The position numbers and the translations under genes were made by a program. Shown here piece after piece: positions 11,267-21,907 of a stretch of 64,000 nucleotides of DNA. Where the stretch lies: assembly GCF_036323735.1 (NCBI RefSeq), contig NC_086026.1:57382539-57446538 (forward strand), given 5' to 3'. The notes beneath the pieces are model-generated. The model had not been told where the DNA came from, did not search any database, and saw only the letters and a program-made list of their open reading frames with translations. The stretch is from Rattus norvegicus (Eukaryota > Chordata > Mammalia > Rodentia > Muridae). The number at the start of each line of letters is the position of its first letter. Position 1 is the first letter of the stretch.

Positions 11267-11727
11267 TTGCAATTATGCCAGACTCCAGTTATTTCTTCAC
11301 TACATATTTTTTATATGCTGTGCTAAATCTTCAAGATGTGCAAAAGCTCTGTGCTCTGAGTTCCTGGCATATCCAGATCAGTTGAAAAGGCGAGGGCTCT
11401 CACCAGGGCTCAGTGGAAGACATAACACAACGAGGCAGCAGTAAATGGAGTGAGTACCTGCTCAATGACAGAAGCACGCAGAGGTTCAGTGGCCAAACTG
11501 AAAGATCTGGTAACTTAAAACAATTCACGTTTCACCTCTCAATTTTTTTGGATATCAGAAGTCCAAAACTCAAAGTATTGGTAACCCTCCATTCCTTCTA
11601 GAAACTTCTGGACAAATCATGTTCTTGGCATTATCTAGCATCTAGAAGCTTCTGCATTGGTTAGCTCAAGGTCCTTTTCTCCACCTTCAAAAGCACATCA
11701 TTCAACCTGATTCTCTTATCACATCTC

Positions 11728-12053
11728 TTGCATGCACATATGTGTGCCCATGTGTGTATGTATATGAGTATATGTTGTACGCATTTTAAGTATGTTAATG
11801 TGTTCATGTGCATACATGTGTGCAGGCAGCCAAACCATGCATGTGGAGGTCATTCTCCAGTATATTCCTCCATAGTCTCTTCCCTTTATTTTTTTGACAC
11901 AGAGTATCTTATTGAACTTAGAGCTTATCTATTCAGCTAGTCTGGTTAGCCAGTGCTCCTCTTACGATCCCCCTGTCTTCTCCTCCTCAGCACTGGGTGA
12001 TAGCTAGGTGTATAGAGGAATCACTTCACCAACTGAGCCATTTCCCTGGCCCT
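11728..12053 (-). repeat. B4-type SINE, minus orientation, near full length
   Basis: A GT/ATGTGTG-rich lead is followed by 'TTTTTTTGACACAGAG', 'TCCCCCTGTCTTCTCCTCCTC' and, at the right end, 'CACCAACTGAGCCATTTCCC', the reverse of the tRNA-like A-box head. Diverged, but the order of all parts is preserved. Confidence 0.7.
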
Positions 12054-13399
12054 CTTATCACATATCTTTGTTACTCTGACCTCTAACATCTTATAAGGAT
12101 ACAGTGGTCACGCCAAACTATCCAAATAGCCCAAGATAATGCCTGTCCAATTCCAGACACTTTATGTCAACCACAGATCCATTCTGTCAGGAAAGGTACC
12201 ATATTCATGGTACCTGCTGAAGGGACTGTTATGCTGTCCCCTACAGAGATTTGGGTCCAACTGGTGAGGCTTGAGTGTCCACCTCAAGCAGAATCAGAAA
12301 GCTGAATAGAGAGATGCTTCAGATGCATCAAGAGGACTCAGATGTGAGTGTTTGGGGGCGGGGCTAACAGAGAAGAATTTTGATGAAGTTAGTGTGAAAT
12401 GTACTGTGTGGTACTGAGGGTGTTTCTGCAGGTTCTGGCTGGTGTCAGGCAGAGGCCACTAGCCATTCCGAGGGTCATAAATATCCCCGAGAAGTTTATT
12501 TGGAGGAGGTCTGCACCCTCAGCTGGGTCAGCTGTGGATCACCTCCCAGCAGCCCTTTCTTTTTACATGCTTTTTAACAAGCACTAAGATAGAAGAGGAA
12601 TAAATCACATCAGATCCTTATGTGAGGGTTTTCATTGTCATCCCCCTGCAGCTGTCAGTAACATAGAAGTACATAAAAGTGACACCTGGGAGCTGGAGGG
12701 CCCTGATCCAGAGGGGTGTTCAGCCCTGAAGTTTGGTGGCCAACACCGGCCCTACTTCTGCAAGAAAACTGCACAGCCAGCTGCTTCTAGAGAACCCAAG
12801 AGACGACAGAAGGCATGCTGTGCCCCCAAGGATATACCTCTTGGTTCCTGTCCTCATCAGCATGTTGGAGAACAAGACCTGGTGGAGGCGGGGCGGGGGA
12901 GCAGGATCTTCCTTTTCTATAATTTCCTTCCCCCTTGTCTTGCACTGGCAGATAGGGCCGGTGGGGATACAGCAGCTGTGCGCTCTGCTACGAAGGTCTC
13001 AGCGCTTTTCGTTGCCAGAATCCCAGGCCCATACCACCTGGTTTGGGGCTTTGGGGAGCATGTGAAGCAGGGACAATCTAGACCCTGAACTAAGTAGTCC
13101 CGATGCCCTCTAGCGCCCCTCTTTCCCTCCTTACTTTTCTCTAAGCAGCAGCCAGACAGCTAGGAGTGTGTTGGTCAGTGCAGAGTTCCACAGTGATGCC
13201 ATTCGCTGATCCTGGCTGGTTACCACCCTCAACTCTTGTCATCTGATCGTCTGAAAATAGGTAGTTGGTTAACTCATCCTGGGCCTGACCATCCCTACCA
13301 AATTCACCACATCTATTTGGTCTAAGAACCACCTCCGAATCACACTTCTTCTGCCTTTAGCCCCATCCCCCCTCACCCCCAGCTGATTGATTCTCTTGT
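12054..13399. other. Unique non-coding sequence with two GC boxes
   Basis: No transposon recognised. GC-box-like motifs occur at about 12354 (GGGGGCGGGGC) and 12887 (GAGGCGGGGCGGGGG). Frames at 12733-13065 and 12882-13088 have no recognisable domain. Confidence 0.4.
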
Positions 13400-13688
13400 G
13401 GTCAAATCAAAGCAATATCAGAGCATATCATGTCTGTGCAGACACTCAGCAGCTTGGCTTTTCCCTTAGAATAGAATCCGGCTTCCTCACCGTAGTCAGC
13501 TGGGCCCTTCCTCATCCATTCTTTCCTCTCACTTCCTCTTACCCCGCCATTCCACTTCCAAGTGTTCCTTGTTGAACATTCTTGTTCCCACATCTGCTGG
13601 CAATGGCCCTTCCCGCGAATGAATCTCAAATGGGACCACTCAGGTCTCTGCTCAAATATGTTGATGTTCCTCTTCAGGCATCCAGAAC
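13400..13688 (+). repeat. L2-type LINE fossil interrupted by a microsatellite
   Basis: 'AATCCGGCTTCCTCACCGTAG', 'CTCACTTCCTCTTACCCCGCC' and 'GGTCTCTGCTCAAATATG' follow the L2 3'-region order. The similarity seems to resume after the microsatellite ('GTAGTTCCTGGCCCAGGGTAGC' near 13858). Confidence 0.5.
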
Positions 13689-13693
13689 ACACA

Positions 13694-13783
<90 letters not shown>
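13689..13783. repeat. Compound (CA)4-(CT)n-(GT)n microsatellite
   Basis: A short CA run is followed by about 26 CT units (13695-13747) that switch without a break to about 18 GT units (to 13782). It places a triplex-capable tract directly beside a Z-DNA-capable tract. Overlapping frames are artefacts. Confidence 0.95.
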
Positions 13784-13786
<3 letters not shown>

Positions 13787-13889
13787 CACCTCACCCCCAC
13801 CCCCAGGAAGTTCAGGTCCACAGAGATGGCTGTTCTGTTTTACCTACCATTATGTCCGTAGTTCCTGGCCCAGGGTAGCTAGTGCATGA

Positions 13890-14914
13890 AATTTGTTGTC
13901 TGAGCTGTTGTAGGAGTTGTTTATATCTCAGACAATGACTAAGGCTATTGTTACATGACAGGAACTGATAAATAGATAATGCTTATCCCTTGCCCCTAGG
14001 AACTCACGGCATCCCTAGCCAAGATAAGGAAATATATCTGAAATATAATCGCAGCAGACTGTGACAAATGCTATAAGTGAGATATGCATAAAGAAGCATG
14101 GAAATGCAAGTGATGAGACAGTTAATTATTTCTCAAGGTCTAAGGAAGTGTTAGAGAAACAGGATGGCTTTGAACTTGAGTTGAGCTGCCTACTCAACAA
14201 TTGAAGGTCTATGAATTGCCCTTAGTACTAATTGCTTGTTGATACACCCCGATATCAACTGTAACCATCCTAGATAAATCTGCCCGAATTCTCAAGGAAT
14301 TTTCCACACGTCAAAAGGCTGGTGGAAAGGTGTCAGAGTCTAATTCTAGCTCCTAGAAACCAGGAGTCTCCCAAGTCTACACGGGACCCAGGATGGGTAA
14401 CTACTGTGCCCAGGACCTTGTTAGAGGAGACTCTCAAGGCAACTCCATTTGCAGTTGCTCCAAGTATTTACGTGGTAGCTGATGTTAGCTCAGGATTCTG
14501 GCCCCTAGATACAAAGAATTATCAATCTCTACCAACAGGAGGGCAAAGGTTGGAATGAAAGGTGCCAGAGCAGAGTCCTGGCCGCAACTGGCTCCAGGAG
14601 GCTTCTCTGGGGGCATCCCATGTCTCTTTGGAGTTGGTTCAAACATGCTGGTACAAGCGTTAGTTCTCCAGCATCAAAGACATTCCCAACAGGTAGCGCT
14701 TTGGCGGCTCCCCTGGAAGCAGCGATACTGTGGGGAGATGCCTACATAGAGGTCCATAGACTGAAGTGAGTAGACAGAGCACCCTAGGCGCGCCTGTCTA
14801 GGGACAAGGCTGTGCCTGTATACAGGCTTGCTTACCAAGGTTGGACTCTGAAAACAGTACCATCTCTGCACATAGACTGATGTATTCACATTTACGACTT
14901 CCATTTCCCAGGGG
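13890..14914. other. Unique non-coding sequence
   Basis: No feature that I can support. Frames at 14322-14558 and 14555-14749 lack recognisable protein similarity. Confidence 0.4.
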
Positions 14915-15015
14915 TTTTCACACACGTTATTTAATTTGGTTCTCACAGCAGTCCTATGAGGTGGAACAGTCATGTATTTTATTGTTTTTATTAGTATTTT
15001 TCCCATTACGGTTTA
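14915..15015 (+). repeat. MIR-type SINE fragment
   Basis: 'TTTTCACACACGTTATTTAATTTGG', read in parts, together with 'TCACAGCAGTCCTATGAGGTGG' gives the central MIR core ('ACATTATCTCATTTAATCCTCACAACAACCC...GAGGTAG'). Only the core is preserved. Confidence 0.6.
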
Positions 15016-16025
15016 TTATAGAAATTCTGGAACGCATCAGAAGGCACAATGAATACAGTAAAGATCACGTGTAATCACATCCTGTGAAATATCTGTGGTG
15101 ATGTATCTGCTGCCCATCCCCCCCCAGAGGGTGGAAATACATAAACAATCTGTATAGCATTCTATCCTGGGGAGAAAAGGGAAGCCAAAATTGACTTAAA
15201 TTCCTTTACTCTCACCCATGAAGCTATGTCTGAAAATTTCTAGTTGGGCTCATGGACTCTCTTTTCTACTCCACACAGTTTCTGAGTTGTGAGCCACAGA
15301 GGTTAAAGCGATGCTGTTGGGAAACATGGGCTATCACCTCAAATTGAGCCAAACCTTCAGAGACGCTTTCGCAAAGGACAGACACCTAAGAGTCACCGAC
15401 CACGGGCAGCTGAAAACCTAATGTCACATCATTTCGGGTTCTTTTCATCTATTTAAGATCCAAACCCCAAGGAGAACACCTCGTTGTTCTAGAGTATCTT
15501 AATCTGTTCTCAGCTTGACAGTAAAAGTATCCCATTCGGGGGCAGACACCAACCTTCTGGAGGTCAAATTGGATGTCAGTGTGTTTCCAATAATCAGGAA
15601 AACAGAGATTGATTCCGACTTGCCTATCTATCTTTGTAACCGCTAATCTTTTAGTACATGCCTTTTTTTTTTTCTTGATGGAACGCACTAATTCCCTAAG
15701 TTCTCTTGACTTGGGAAACTCCCATCAGTCATTCTTCTTTCACCTCCCAGCTTATATTTCTTGTATTACAAGGCATACTCCATGACTACCAATCACAGCA
15801 GTGCTGTTCCCTCTGTTTTGTGTTCAAACGTGTCGCATTCATCTTCTCATACAAGCAGAAAATTCCTTGAGAGCTTTACTGCCCTTGTCATGTAGGGCCC
15901 AGCATAGGAGCTGGTAATGTAGAGGATTTGCCTGAAGAAGAGAAAAGAGAGACTCAGACTTGGTATGAGAAAGAAGTTGGGTGTTTTGAAAAGAGGGGGG
16001 TATGTGGGTGTTCAAATGAGCTAGT

Positions 16026-16026
<1 letters not shown>
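15016..16026. other. Unique non-coding sequence
   Basis: No transposon or exon recognised. An A/T homopolymer lies at 15662-15674. Confidence 0.4.

Positions 16027-16073
<47 letters not shown>
16027..16073. repeat. (CA)n microsatellite
   Basis: About 23 uninterrupted CA units. Confidence 0.97.
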
Positions 16074-16074
<1 letters not shown>

Positions 16075-16469
16075 TCCCCTGCCTCAGACCCATCCATGAA
16101 ACACCTGTAAGTGGTATGCTTTAGCCTGTAATTGTAGAATAGCTTCAAACAACTGTCTAAATTCCCTGTGTGTGTATCCACCAAGGCTAGGCTACCCTGA
16201 TACCCCAACAAGAGTGAACAGCATTAATGAGAAGACTGAAAGTGGATCATTGCCTAAAACTTTCCAGTCATCTGAAGAAATCCAGAAATGTGGATCACCA
16301 AGAGGAGTACGTGGACTCAGCCTACACCCTGTACCAAAAATAAGAGTCCTGTCATATGAGGCTGTTAGATTAAATTAGTTATTTTATGCCCAGAGCCCTC
16401 AGGAAATAGGTGTTAAAATTTGTCATCAGAGCTAACAAGCTTGGTTTTCTCAGGTAAAATGATAACACG

Positions 16470-16560
16470 AGATAAAATCTGTGAGATGCTCCGTGTGTGC
16501 TAGGCACTGTGTAAAGCACTTTTCATAACTAATCTCAGTTAGCTTCTATGCGGCACATTG
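16470..16560 (+). repeat. MIR-type SINE fragment
   Basis: 'GTGTGCTAGGCACTGTGTAAAGC' followed by 'CATAACTAATCTCAGTTAGC' matches the first half of the MIR core. The copy is cut off at about 16560. Confidence 0.6.
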
Positions 16561-16630
16561 TGGCTGCTTGTGGTCAATGGCGATTGCACCCCCTCCAGGA
16601 TTACATCCCTCCTGCAGTGGCTGGTTAAAA

Positions 16631-16649
16631 ACTACACTTCCCAGAATGC
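16631..16649 (+). promoter_or_regulatory. ZNF143/THAP11-like motif
   Basis: The sequence ACTACACTTCCCAGAATGC closely fits the ACTACAnnTCCCAGnATGC motif bound by ZNF143 (Staf) and THAP11, a common element of mammalian Pol II and snRNA-type promoters. It lies about 370 bases upstream of a CCAAT/TATA pair. The motif may instead descend from an ancient transposon; no transcript evidence is available. Confidence 0.45.
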
Positions 16650-16983
16650 CTTGCAGGTATAGTCCTCGTGTGATTTTGATTCATCCATTTGGAAGTCAGA
16701 ACCGGAACTCCTCACTGAGCTAAGTAGGGTGATGAGTTTTAAGTGAGCTTTACGTGTTCTAACGCATACCCAGATGGTCTAACAGTTTGACTCTGGAGTC
16801 AGCGGTGATAATGACAGATTCCAAGACTCTCCGTTCCCCGTGTTCTTGGATTATTCCCGTGGTGATGTGATCCTGCGCTCAGAAGTTTGGACAGTGGCCT
16901 CCTGTTTCCCCAGCTTTCTGACTGGCAGATGTAAGTGTCCTCTTAGTTGGTCGGTACACGGATAGCGTTTGGAACGTTTTACT

Positions 16984-17022
16984 ATTGGCTGAGGCGCCAT
17001 GCGTCTTTCAACAGTTATATAA
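16984..17022 (+). promoter_or_regulatory. Candidate core promoter: inverted CCAAT plus TATATAA
   Basis: ATTGG (reverse CCAAT) at 16984-16988 is followed 27 bases later by TATATAA at 17016-17022. The flanks carry several CpGs in otherwise CpG-poor DNA. Such spacing suits a plus-strand start near 17045-17055. No downstream exon is recognisable and an MIR follows at once, so chance or a decayed LTR promoter are realistic alternatives. Confidence 0.25.
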
Positions 17023-17039
17023 GTACCCGGTCCCCTGTA

Positions 17040-17205
17040 TTCACTATGTGCCTGCTTAAAGAACCCTAAGGAGTGTTCGTGTTACCTCCAGTGAAACCCT
17101 GATGTAGCCCTTTTATAGGTGAGAAAACTAAGGCAGAGATAATCACATACATCATCTAAGTTCGTAGAACCAGTGGGTACGGAAATGGAAGTTTGCTGGA
17201 TTTGA
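17040..17205 (+). repeat. MIR-type SINE
   Basis: 'CTATGTGCCTGCTTAAAG', 'CTTTTATAGGTGAGAAAACTAAGG' and the 3'-ward '...GCTGGATTTGATGCC' follow the MIR order ('TTACAGATGAGGAAACTGAGGC ... GGGATTTGAACCC'). Confidence 0.55.
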
Positions 17206-18280
17206 TGCCTATTTGATACCACCCTCCCCACCCCCAACTTTCATCTCTTACTTCTCCTTGACACTTTTAATGTGTTATGAAATGTGATGAACTCCAGAGG
17301 TGTGGAGGCTGTGAGCAAAGCAGAGGACTCTTTACTCTAGCTCTCCTGACGTGTAATCGACAGTACGATAGTTATAAGTACATGCACACCGCCGTCTATA
17401 TCCTGCTACTGGTTTGCATTGGAAAGAGGCATGTAGCGAGCTGTTAAAAGTACACAGTGTAAATCTAACGCAGGTTGTGAGGGAGCTGGTGGCTAAAGGG
17501 ACTCATTTCAAACGTTGATGGGCATATAATTCAGTGGAAACACTGATAACAAATGGAGGAAGAAAGGGAGGGGAGAGTGAGTAAATGGGCTGACATCCTT
17601 CCGTTTTATGGAACTCTTTGATCAGTTAGTTTCCTGGCTACCCCACCAGACCAGAGGCTCTAAGTGTCTTCATCACATCCATCCCCATTTAGGATTCTGC
17701 CCTAAAGAAAGGTAAGCTGTGAGTAGGAAACTTAAAAAGCAGTAAACTGCCCCACTGGAAATTCTTTTCTAGTGCTGAGCAGGGAGGACTTGGTGGCTGG
17801 GTCACGTGAGACATCTGATCATTGCTGACAGAGGAAGAAAGCTCTAGAGGAGTGAAGGATATTCCCAATAGAGGTGTAATCTGCTGTTGGCAGAAGAAGG
17901 ACTCCAGGGATTCGAGCTTCTGATGAAGCTACGGGAGTGGGACTGGGAAGACGGCCCCAGGATGGAATTTCAACTGCAGGTTTCAAAATGGAGAGTGGCT
18001 TGAAAGAAATACACTCAAAGTTAGGGATAAAACCAGGTCTAGGCAGTCAATAATAATGAATAATTGTAGAGACAGACCCAAGTTTCCTGAGGGATAAAGT
18101 TTTATTTTCTTTAAAGATTAAACGTTCAGACTATAGATATCTCTCTTTCAACGTGCATTTATTTAAAGAAGAACCTTCTGCAAACTAGAACTACTCAGTG
18201 CCCAGATGTGCAGGCTGTGTGCTTATTTCCCACACAACACAAGGTTGATGTCCTAATTGCTCTCAGGGACCCAGGAGGAA
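17206..18280. other. Unique non-coding sequence
   Basis: About 1.1 kb with no transposon, RNA gene or exon recognised. Confidence 0.4.
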
Positions 18281-18305
18281 AACAAAACAAAACAAAACAA
18301 AACAC
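18281..18305. repeat. (AAAAC)n short tandem repeat
   Basis: About four to five AAAAC units. Such pentamers often derive from SINE tails, but no SINE body is attached here. Confidence 0.85.
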
Positions 18306-18401
18306 ATGGGCCTTAGAGTTGTAGATCTATAGATAAAATCACAAATTCTTCAGAAAGCCAATAAAAAATTAATAGGAAATCACTTTTAACATTAACATCT
18401 A

Positions 18402-18600
18402 TTACATTTTATTTAATTTATTTTGCTTGCATAGGTGTACACATGGGAAGGGTTCACACATATCTGTGTGGAAGTCAGAGGACACAACTTGCAAGAGTTG
18501 GTTCTCTTCTTCAGTCACGTGGGTCCCAGGGATCAAAACTCAGTCAGTATGGGCAGAGGTGCCCTTTACCCACTGAGTCACCTGCTGAACTGTCTTGCTG
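18402..18600 (-). repeat. B3-type SINE, minus orientation
   Basis: A T-rich start (reversed tail) is followed by 'GGAAGTCAGAGGACACAACTTGC', 'AGAGTTGGTTCTCTTCTTC', 'CACGTGGGTCCCAGGGATC' and 'CTTTACCCACTGAGTCACC', the characteristic reverse complement of rodent B3. Confidence 0.8.
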
Positions 18601-18634
18601 ACCTGTTTAATAGGAAATCTTGAGGCAAAAGTGG

Positions 18635-19124
18635 TGTATCCATCAGGTTTCTCTACAGGAACAGAACAGATAGAATGAATCTATACGTATAAAAAGGCGA
18701 TTTATTAGAGTGGCTTACAGTCTGTGGTCCAGCCTGTCCAACAATGAGTGTCTACCAACAGAAATTTAAAAATCCAGTAGATGTTCTGTTTGCAAGGCTG
18801 AAAGTGTCAGTTTGTCTTTCATATACACCTGAGTCTCAAAGAAGTAGGCTCTATTGCCAGTGAAGGAATGGACTTGCTGGTGAACGCCAAAGCAGGCAAA
18901 GAGAGAAAAAGGTTCCTTTTTCCATGTCCTTTATGTGGGCTGCCGGCAGAAGGTGTGGTCCAGAGTAAAGCTGGCCCTTCCCACCTCAGAAGATGCAGAT
19001 TAGAAGTGGATCGTCCCTCTTCAAATCACTTAATTAAGAAAAGCCCCTCACAGGTGCGTCCAGTCGCTTGGGTTTTAGTTAATTCCAGGTGTAGCCGAGT
19101 GGAAAACCCAGAAAAGCCATTGCA
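18635..19124 (-). mobile_element. Solo ERVL-type rodent LTR (MT2-like), minus orientation
   Basis: The 490-bp block begins TGTATCC and ends CATTGCA, so it has TG...CA termini. Internal phrases such as 'GATAGAATGAATCTATACG', 'GCGATTTATTAGAGTGGC' (reversed polyadenylation signal), 'GAAGGAATGGACTTGCTGG' and 'GGGTTTTAGTTAATTCCAGG' match a common rodent LTR in reverse. The flanking pentamers AGTGG/AGTGA (18630-18634 and 19125-19129) agree at 4 of 5 bases. No internal ERV genes are present. MT2 naming is from memory. Confidence 0.7.
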
Positions 19125-19129
19125 AGTGA

Positions 19130-19775
19130 ACTTGGAAGATGCTCGGGTGAGGTAGACGTCACGGGTGGATGGGCTTCGTTTGTTTTAAGGAGCAGGGGTC
19201 TGTGATAATCTGCTGTCAGTTCAACAGTTGACATTCTCAGACACTTGTCATGTATCAGTGAAGAGCTCTCCTTCAACCGCTCAACTCAATTCAAAATGTA
19301 GAAACATGATGGAAACCTACCATCTATCCGCACGATATACGTTCACGTTCTACTACGTGCTGGGTTCGGAGGGCCACCAAGACATGCCAATCATATGACT
19401 GAGACAAGAAACCAAACATAACTAAAGCACTTTCAGCTGCTTCTTCCCCTCCCCACTCTGAGGGTAGAATTGCTCCTTCTCCGTCCCAGTGGCGTATGTG
19501 ACTGGCCAGTGGAGTGTAAGCGGAAGGCGTGCGCGTCACTTCGCAACAGAAGCTCTGAGAGCCAATTCTTGCTTTGCCAGGCTCACTGTCCTTTCCTGTT
19601 ATGACTCCTTTGTCAGCCTGGTTCCTGGAGCTGAGCAATATAGAATTGATTCCTTGAGACTTTGAGCGTGAGCGGGAAATAGCCCGGTGCTTCTGTCAAG
19701 AGCAGTGTCTGAGGTTACTTCTTCCCATAGCATCACTTAGTCTAATCTGACTTATACGAGGCGGTTCTATAAAAC
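19130..19775. other. Unique non-coding sequence
   Basis: No transposon recognised. A slightly CpG-enriched patch (19480-19545) is too small to call. Confidence 0.4.
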
Positions 19776-19948
19776 TAACATTTATTGAGTGCTTACTATA
19801 TCCTGAGCATTGTGCTGAGGGCTTTATATGCATTATCTCGTTGAAGTCTTGTAAATGCACCACGAGATGTATATATGTGATATTACTTCTGTTTTATGGA
19901 TGTTGAACCAGGTCCCGGAGCTAAGTGCAAACCATGGCGTTATTTTAA
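19776..19948 (+). repeat. MIR-type SINE, well preserved
   Basis: 'AACATTTATTGAGTGCTTACTATATCC', read in parts, then 'GAGCATTGTGCTGAGGGC', 'TATGCATTATCTCG' and 'TCTGTTTTATGGATG' reproduce most of the MIR core in order. Confidence 0.8.
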
Positions 19949-20007
19949 GCTACAATGGAATTTTCAAAACTTCTTTGCCTGGATACAGAACCTACAGACT
20001 TAACTAC
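19949..20007. repeat. 59-bp direct repeat, copy A, left flank of a B2
   Basis: Starts GCTACAATGGAATTTTC and ends CTTAACTAC. It matches 20180-20238 at 55 of 59 positions by base-by-base comparison. Both copies end exactly at a junction with inserted or changed sequence. Confidence 0.95.
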
Positions 20008-20179
20008 CAAGATGGTTCAGCGGTTAAGAGCACTGACTGCTCTTCCAGAGGTCCTGAGTTCAATTCCCAGCCATCACATGGTGACTCACAACCATCTGTA
20101 ATGGGATCTGATGCCCTCTTCTGGTGTGTCTGAAGACAGTGATAGTGTACTCACATAAAATAATTTTTTTTTAAAAAAG
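20008..20179 (+). mobile_element. B2 SINE, plus orientation, flanked by 59-bp direct repeats
   Basis: The head 'GATGGTTCAGCGGTTAAGAGC' and the body 'CTGCTCTTCCAGAGGTCC', 'CACAACCATCTGTAATGGG' and 'TGCCCTCTTCTGGTGTGTC' match the B2 consensus closely, followed by 'AAAATAATTTTTTTTT' and an A-rich end. The Pol III B-box-like 'GAGTTCAATTCCC' is intact. Flanking direct repeats are about 59 bp instead of the usual 7-20 bp. The body is less diverged than the other B2/B3 copies here. Confidence 0.92.
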
Positions 20180-20238
20180 GCTAGAATGGAATTTTCAAAA
20201 CCTGTTTGCCTCGATACAGAACCTACAGACTTAACTAC
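20180..20238. repeat. 59-bp direct repeat, copy B, right flank of a B2
   Basis: Starts GCTAGAATGGAATTTTC. The four differences from copy A all lie in the first 33 bases; the last 26 bases are identical. Confidence 0.95.
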
Positions 20239-20424
20239 TGTCTCAGTCTATTATGTGTTTCTGAAACCAAATATCTGACATTGAGCCATATATCTAAAGT
20301 CTTTGTGGCTGGAAAATCTAAACACTGTGATGCTGTGAGATCAAATCCACTCTGGAGATTAGCCTTGATCCCATCAATAGGTGGGTCATGCGGCCCTTAC
20401 CTCATGCCCTACTTGGCACAGCCT

Positions 20425-20745
20425 AGAATCACCTGAGGAAAAGGTCTCAATTAAGGGATTGCCCAGACATGATGGACATGTCTGTGTGAGATTTTCTTGA
20501 TTAGTAATTGATGCAGGAGAGCCCAGCCCACCGTGGGTAGCGCCAGCCTGCACTGTATAGGGAACCTAGCCCAGCATAGATTGGAAGCAAGCCAGCAAGC
20601 AGACTCCTCCATGATTTCTGCTCTGGTCCCTGCCATGACTTCTCTCGATGGTGGACAGTGATGTAAAAGTATCCAACAAGTTCATCCTGTTCTCCCCTGA
20701 GTGGTTTCTGCCACAAGCTTTCACAGCAACAGGAAGGAAACTCCT
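20425..20745 (+). repeat. Rodent LTR-like interspersed repeat
   Basis: 'CTCAATTAAGGGATTGCCC', 'ATTTTCTTGATTAGTAATTGATGC', 'GCCCAGCCCACCGTGGGTAG', 'GCAGACTCCTCCATGATTTC' and 'ATGGTGGACAGTGATG' occur in the same order as in an abundant rodent interspersed repeat whose ends resemble MaLR LTRs. I cannot name the subfamily with confidence, and its borders are unclear. Confidence 0.5.
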
Positions 20746-21613
20746 ACCCCACTCTGAGCTCTGCCTCTTAAAGTTCCCACCATCTCAATCTCATCACATG
20801 GGGAACCCAGCCTTGACCGACACACATGAATCTTTGTGCAGAAAAATCCAAACCATAAAGACTATTGTGCCATGCAATTTTAGGTCAAAAGTTTTAAGAT
20901 TTTTGTTTTGTTTTATTTTGTTTTTAAATAGGCTGTAAGACCCCTGAACATTCTAAAAGTGGGGTGTTCGGTGCACCTTAGAACTTCTTGGGAAGAGACT
21001 TATGGAAAAAGTGAGAATTGCAACAGAGGCAAGTGGTAGAGAAGGAAAAGAGACGCTGTAATGTTCTCTCACCTATTTAAAACAGGGAGGGAGAGGGAAG
21101 AGAGCTCATCTGTCTGGGTGAAATAGAGCAATGCAGTGGCTATGCCAAACCTGGAAATTGGTTTAGTCTACCCTGAAGAGCCTCACAATCAGAAAGTGGT
21201 GATAAGGCATTTACCCAAATTACTATCATAAGTCAGGCAAGCTGGAATCCTCTGTAAACGTGGTAAGATGTACCAAGGGAAGATAAAGCAGAATCCTCTT
21301 CACCATAGCAGGTTGAGGGTGTGAAACAAGGAGCCAGCTGCAGGAGAGGCAGCACAGTGATGTCGACCCCTGAGCACAGTCCAGTCTCCACCCTACTTCT
21401 GAACGTGCTGGTCGAGAAATAGCCCAGCCAGATTAATGCAGGATGGCAAGAGAAAGGTCTCCTATTGCCAGTGACCAGAAGGGGTAGTGGGACACCAAAC
21501 TATCTCTGCACATTTGTCTCTGAGGTACTGGTTCCATCGCGGAGTGACATCACCACAGCTTCTTCGGTGGAGTCAACACATGGAACTTGGCCTCAGGATC
21601 TCCCCTGCCAACT
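20746..21613. other. Mostly unique non-coding sequence
   Basis: Contains only a T-rich patch (20890-20930). A weak resemblance to a MER5-type hAT element ends near 21670 and is not strong enough to call. Confidence 0.35.
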
Positions 21614-21907
21614 TCAGAGATTCTGACTTAGGTGCTCCAGAGTGTCAGCCAAGAGTCTCATTTTATTGTCCAGCAATCTTGTTCTTTCAATATTGATACT
21701 CTTTGAACCTTTTTTAGAAACCCAGTCCACAGTAATATCAACCAAAACATGTCTCCGGAAACCAAGGAAAGCCAGCAATAAGAGTAACAGAACTATAGGG
21801 AGTAATGGGCTTCCTAAAAGATATTTATATTCCTTTGGGAATGTAATGATGAAAATAAGAAGTAATCCCAAGGTAGACAAAAGGTTATCCATGGGTGTGG
21901 GGAACAT
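21614..21907 (-). other. Open frame of 97 codons with two hydrophobic stretches; coding status doubtful
   Basis: The minus-strand frame starts at ATG and encodes two strongly hydrophobic runs (about residues 9-23 and 35-50, the second rich in Leu) followed by a polar tail. I do not recognise the protein. No splice signals, promoter or ribosome-context evidence sets it apart, and the C-terminal third overlaps sequence that may be an old repeat. AT-rich DNA readily gives Leu/Ile/Phe runs by chance. Confidence 0.12.
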
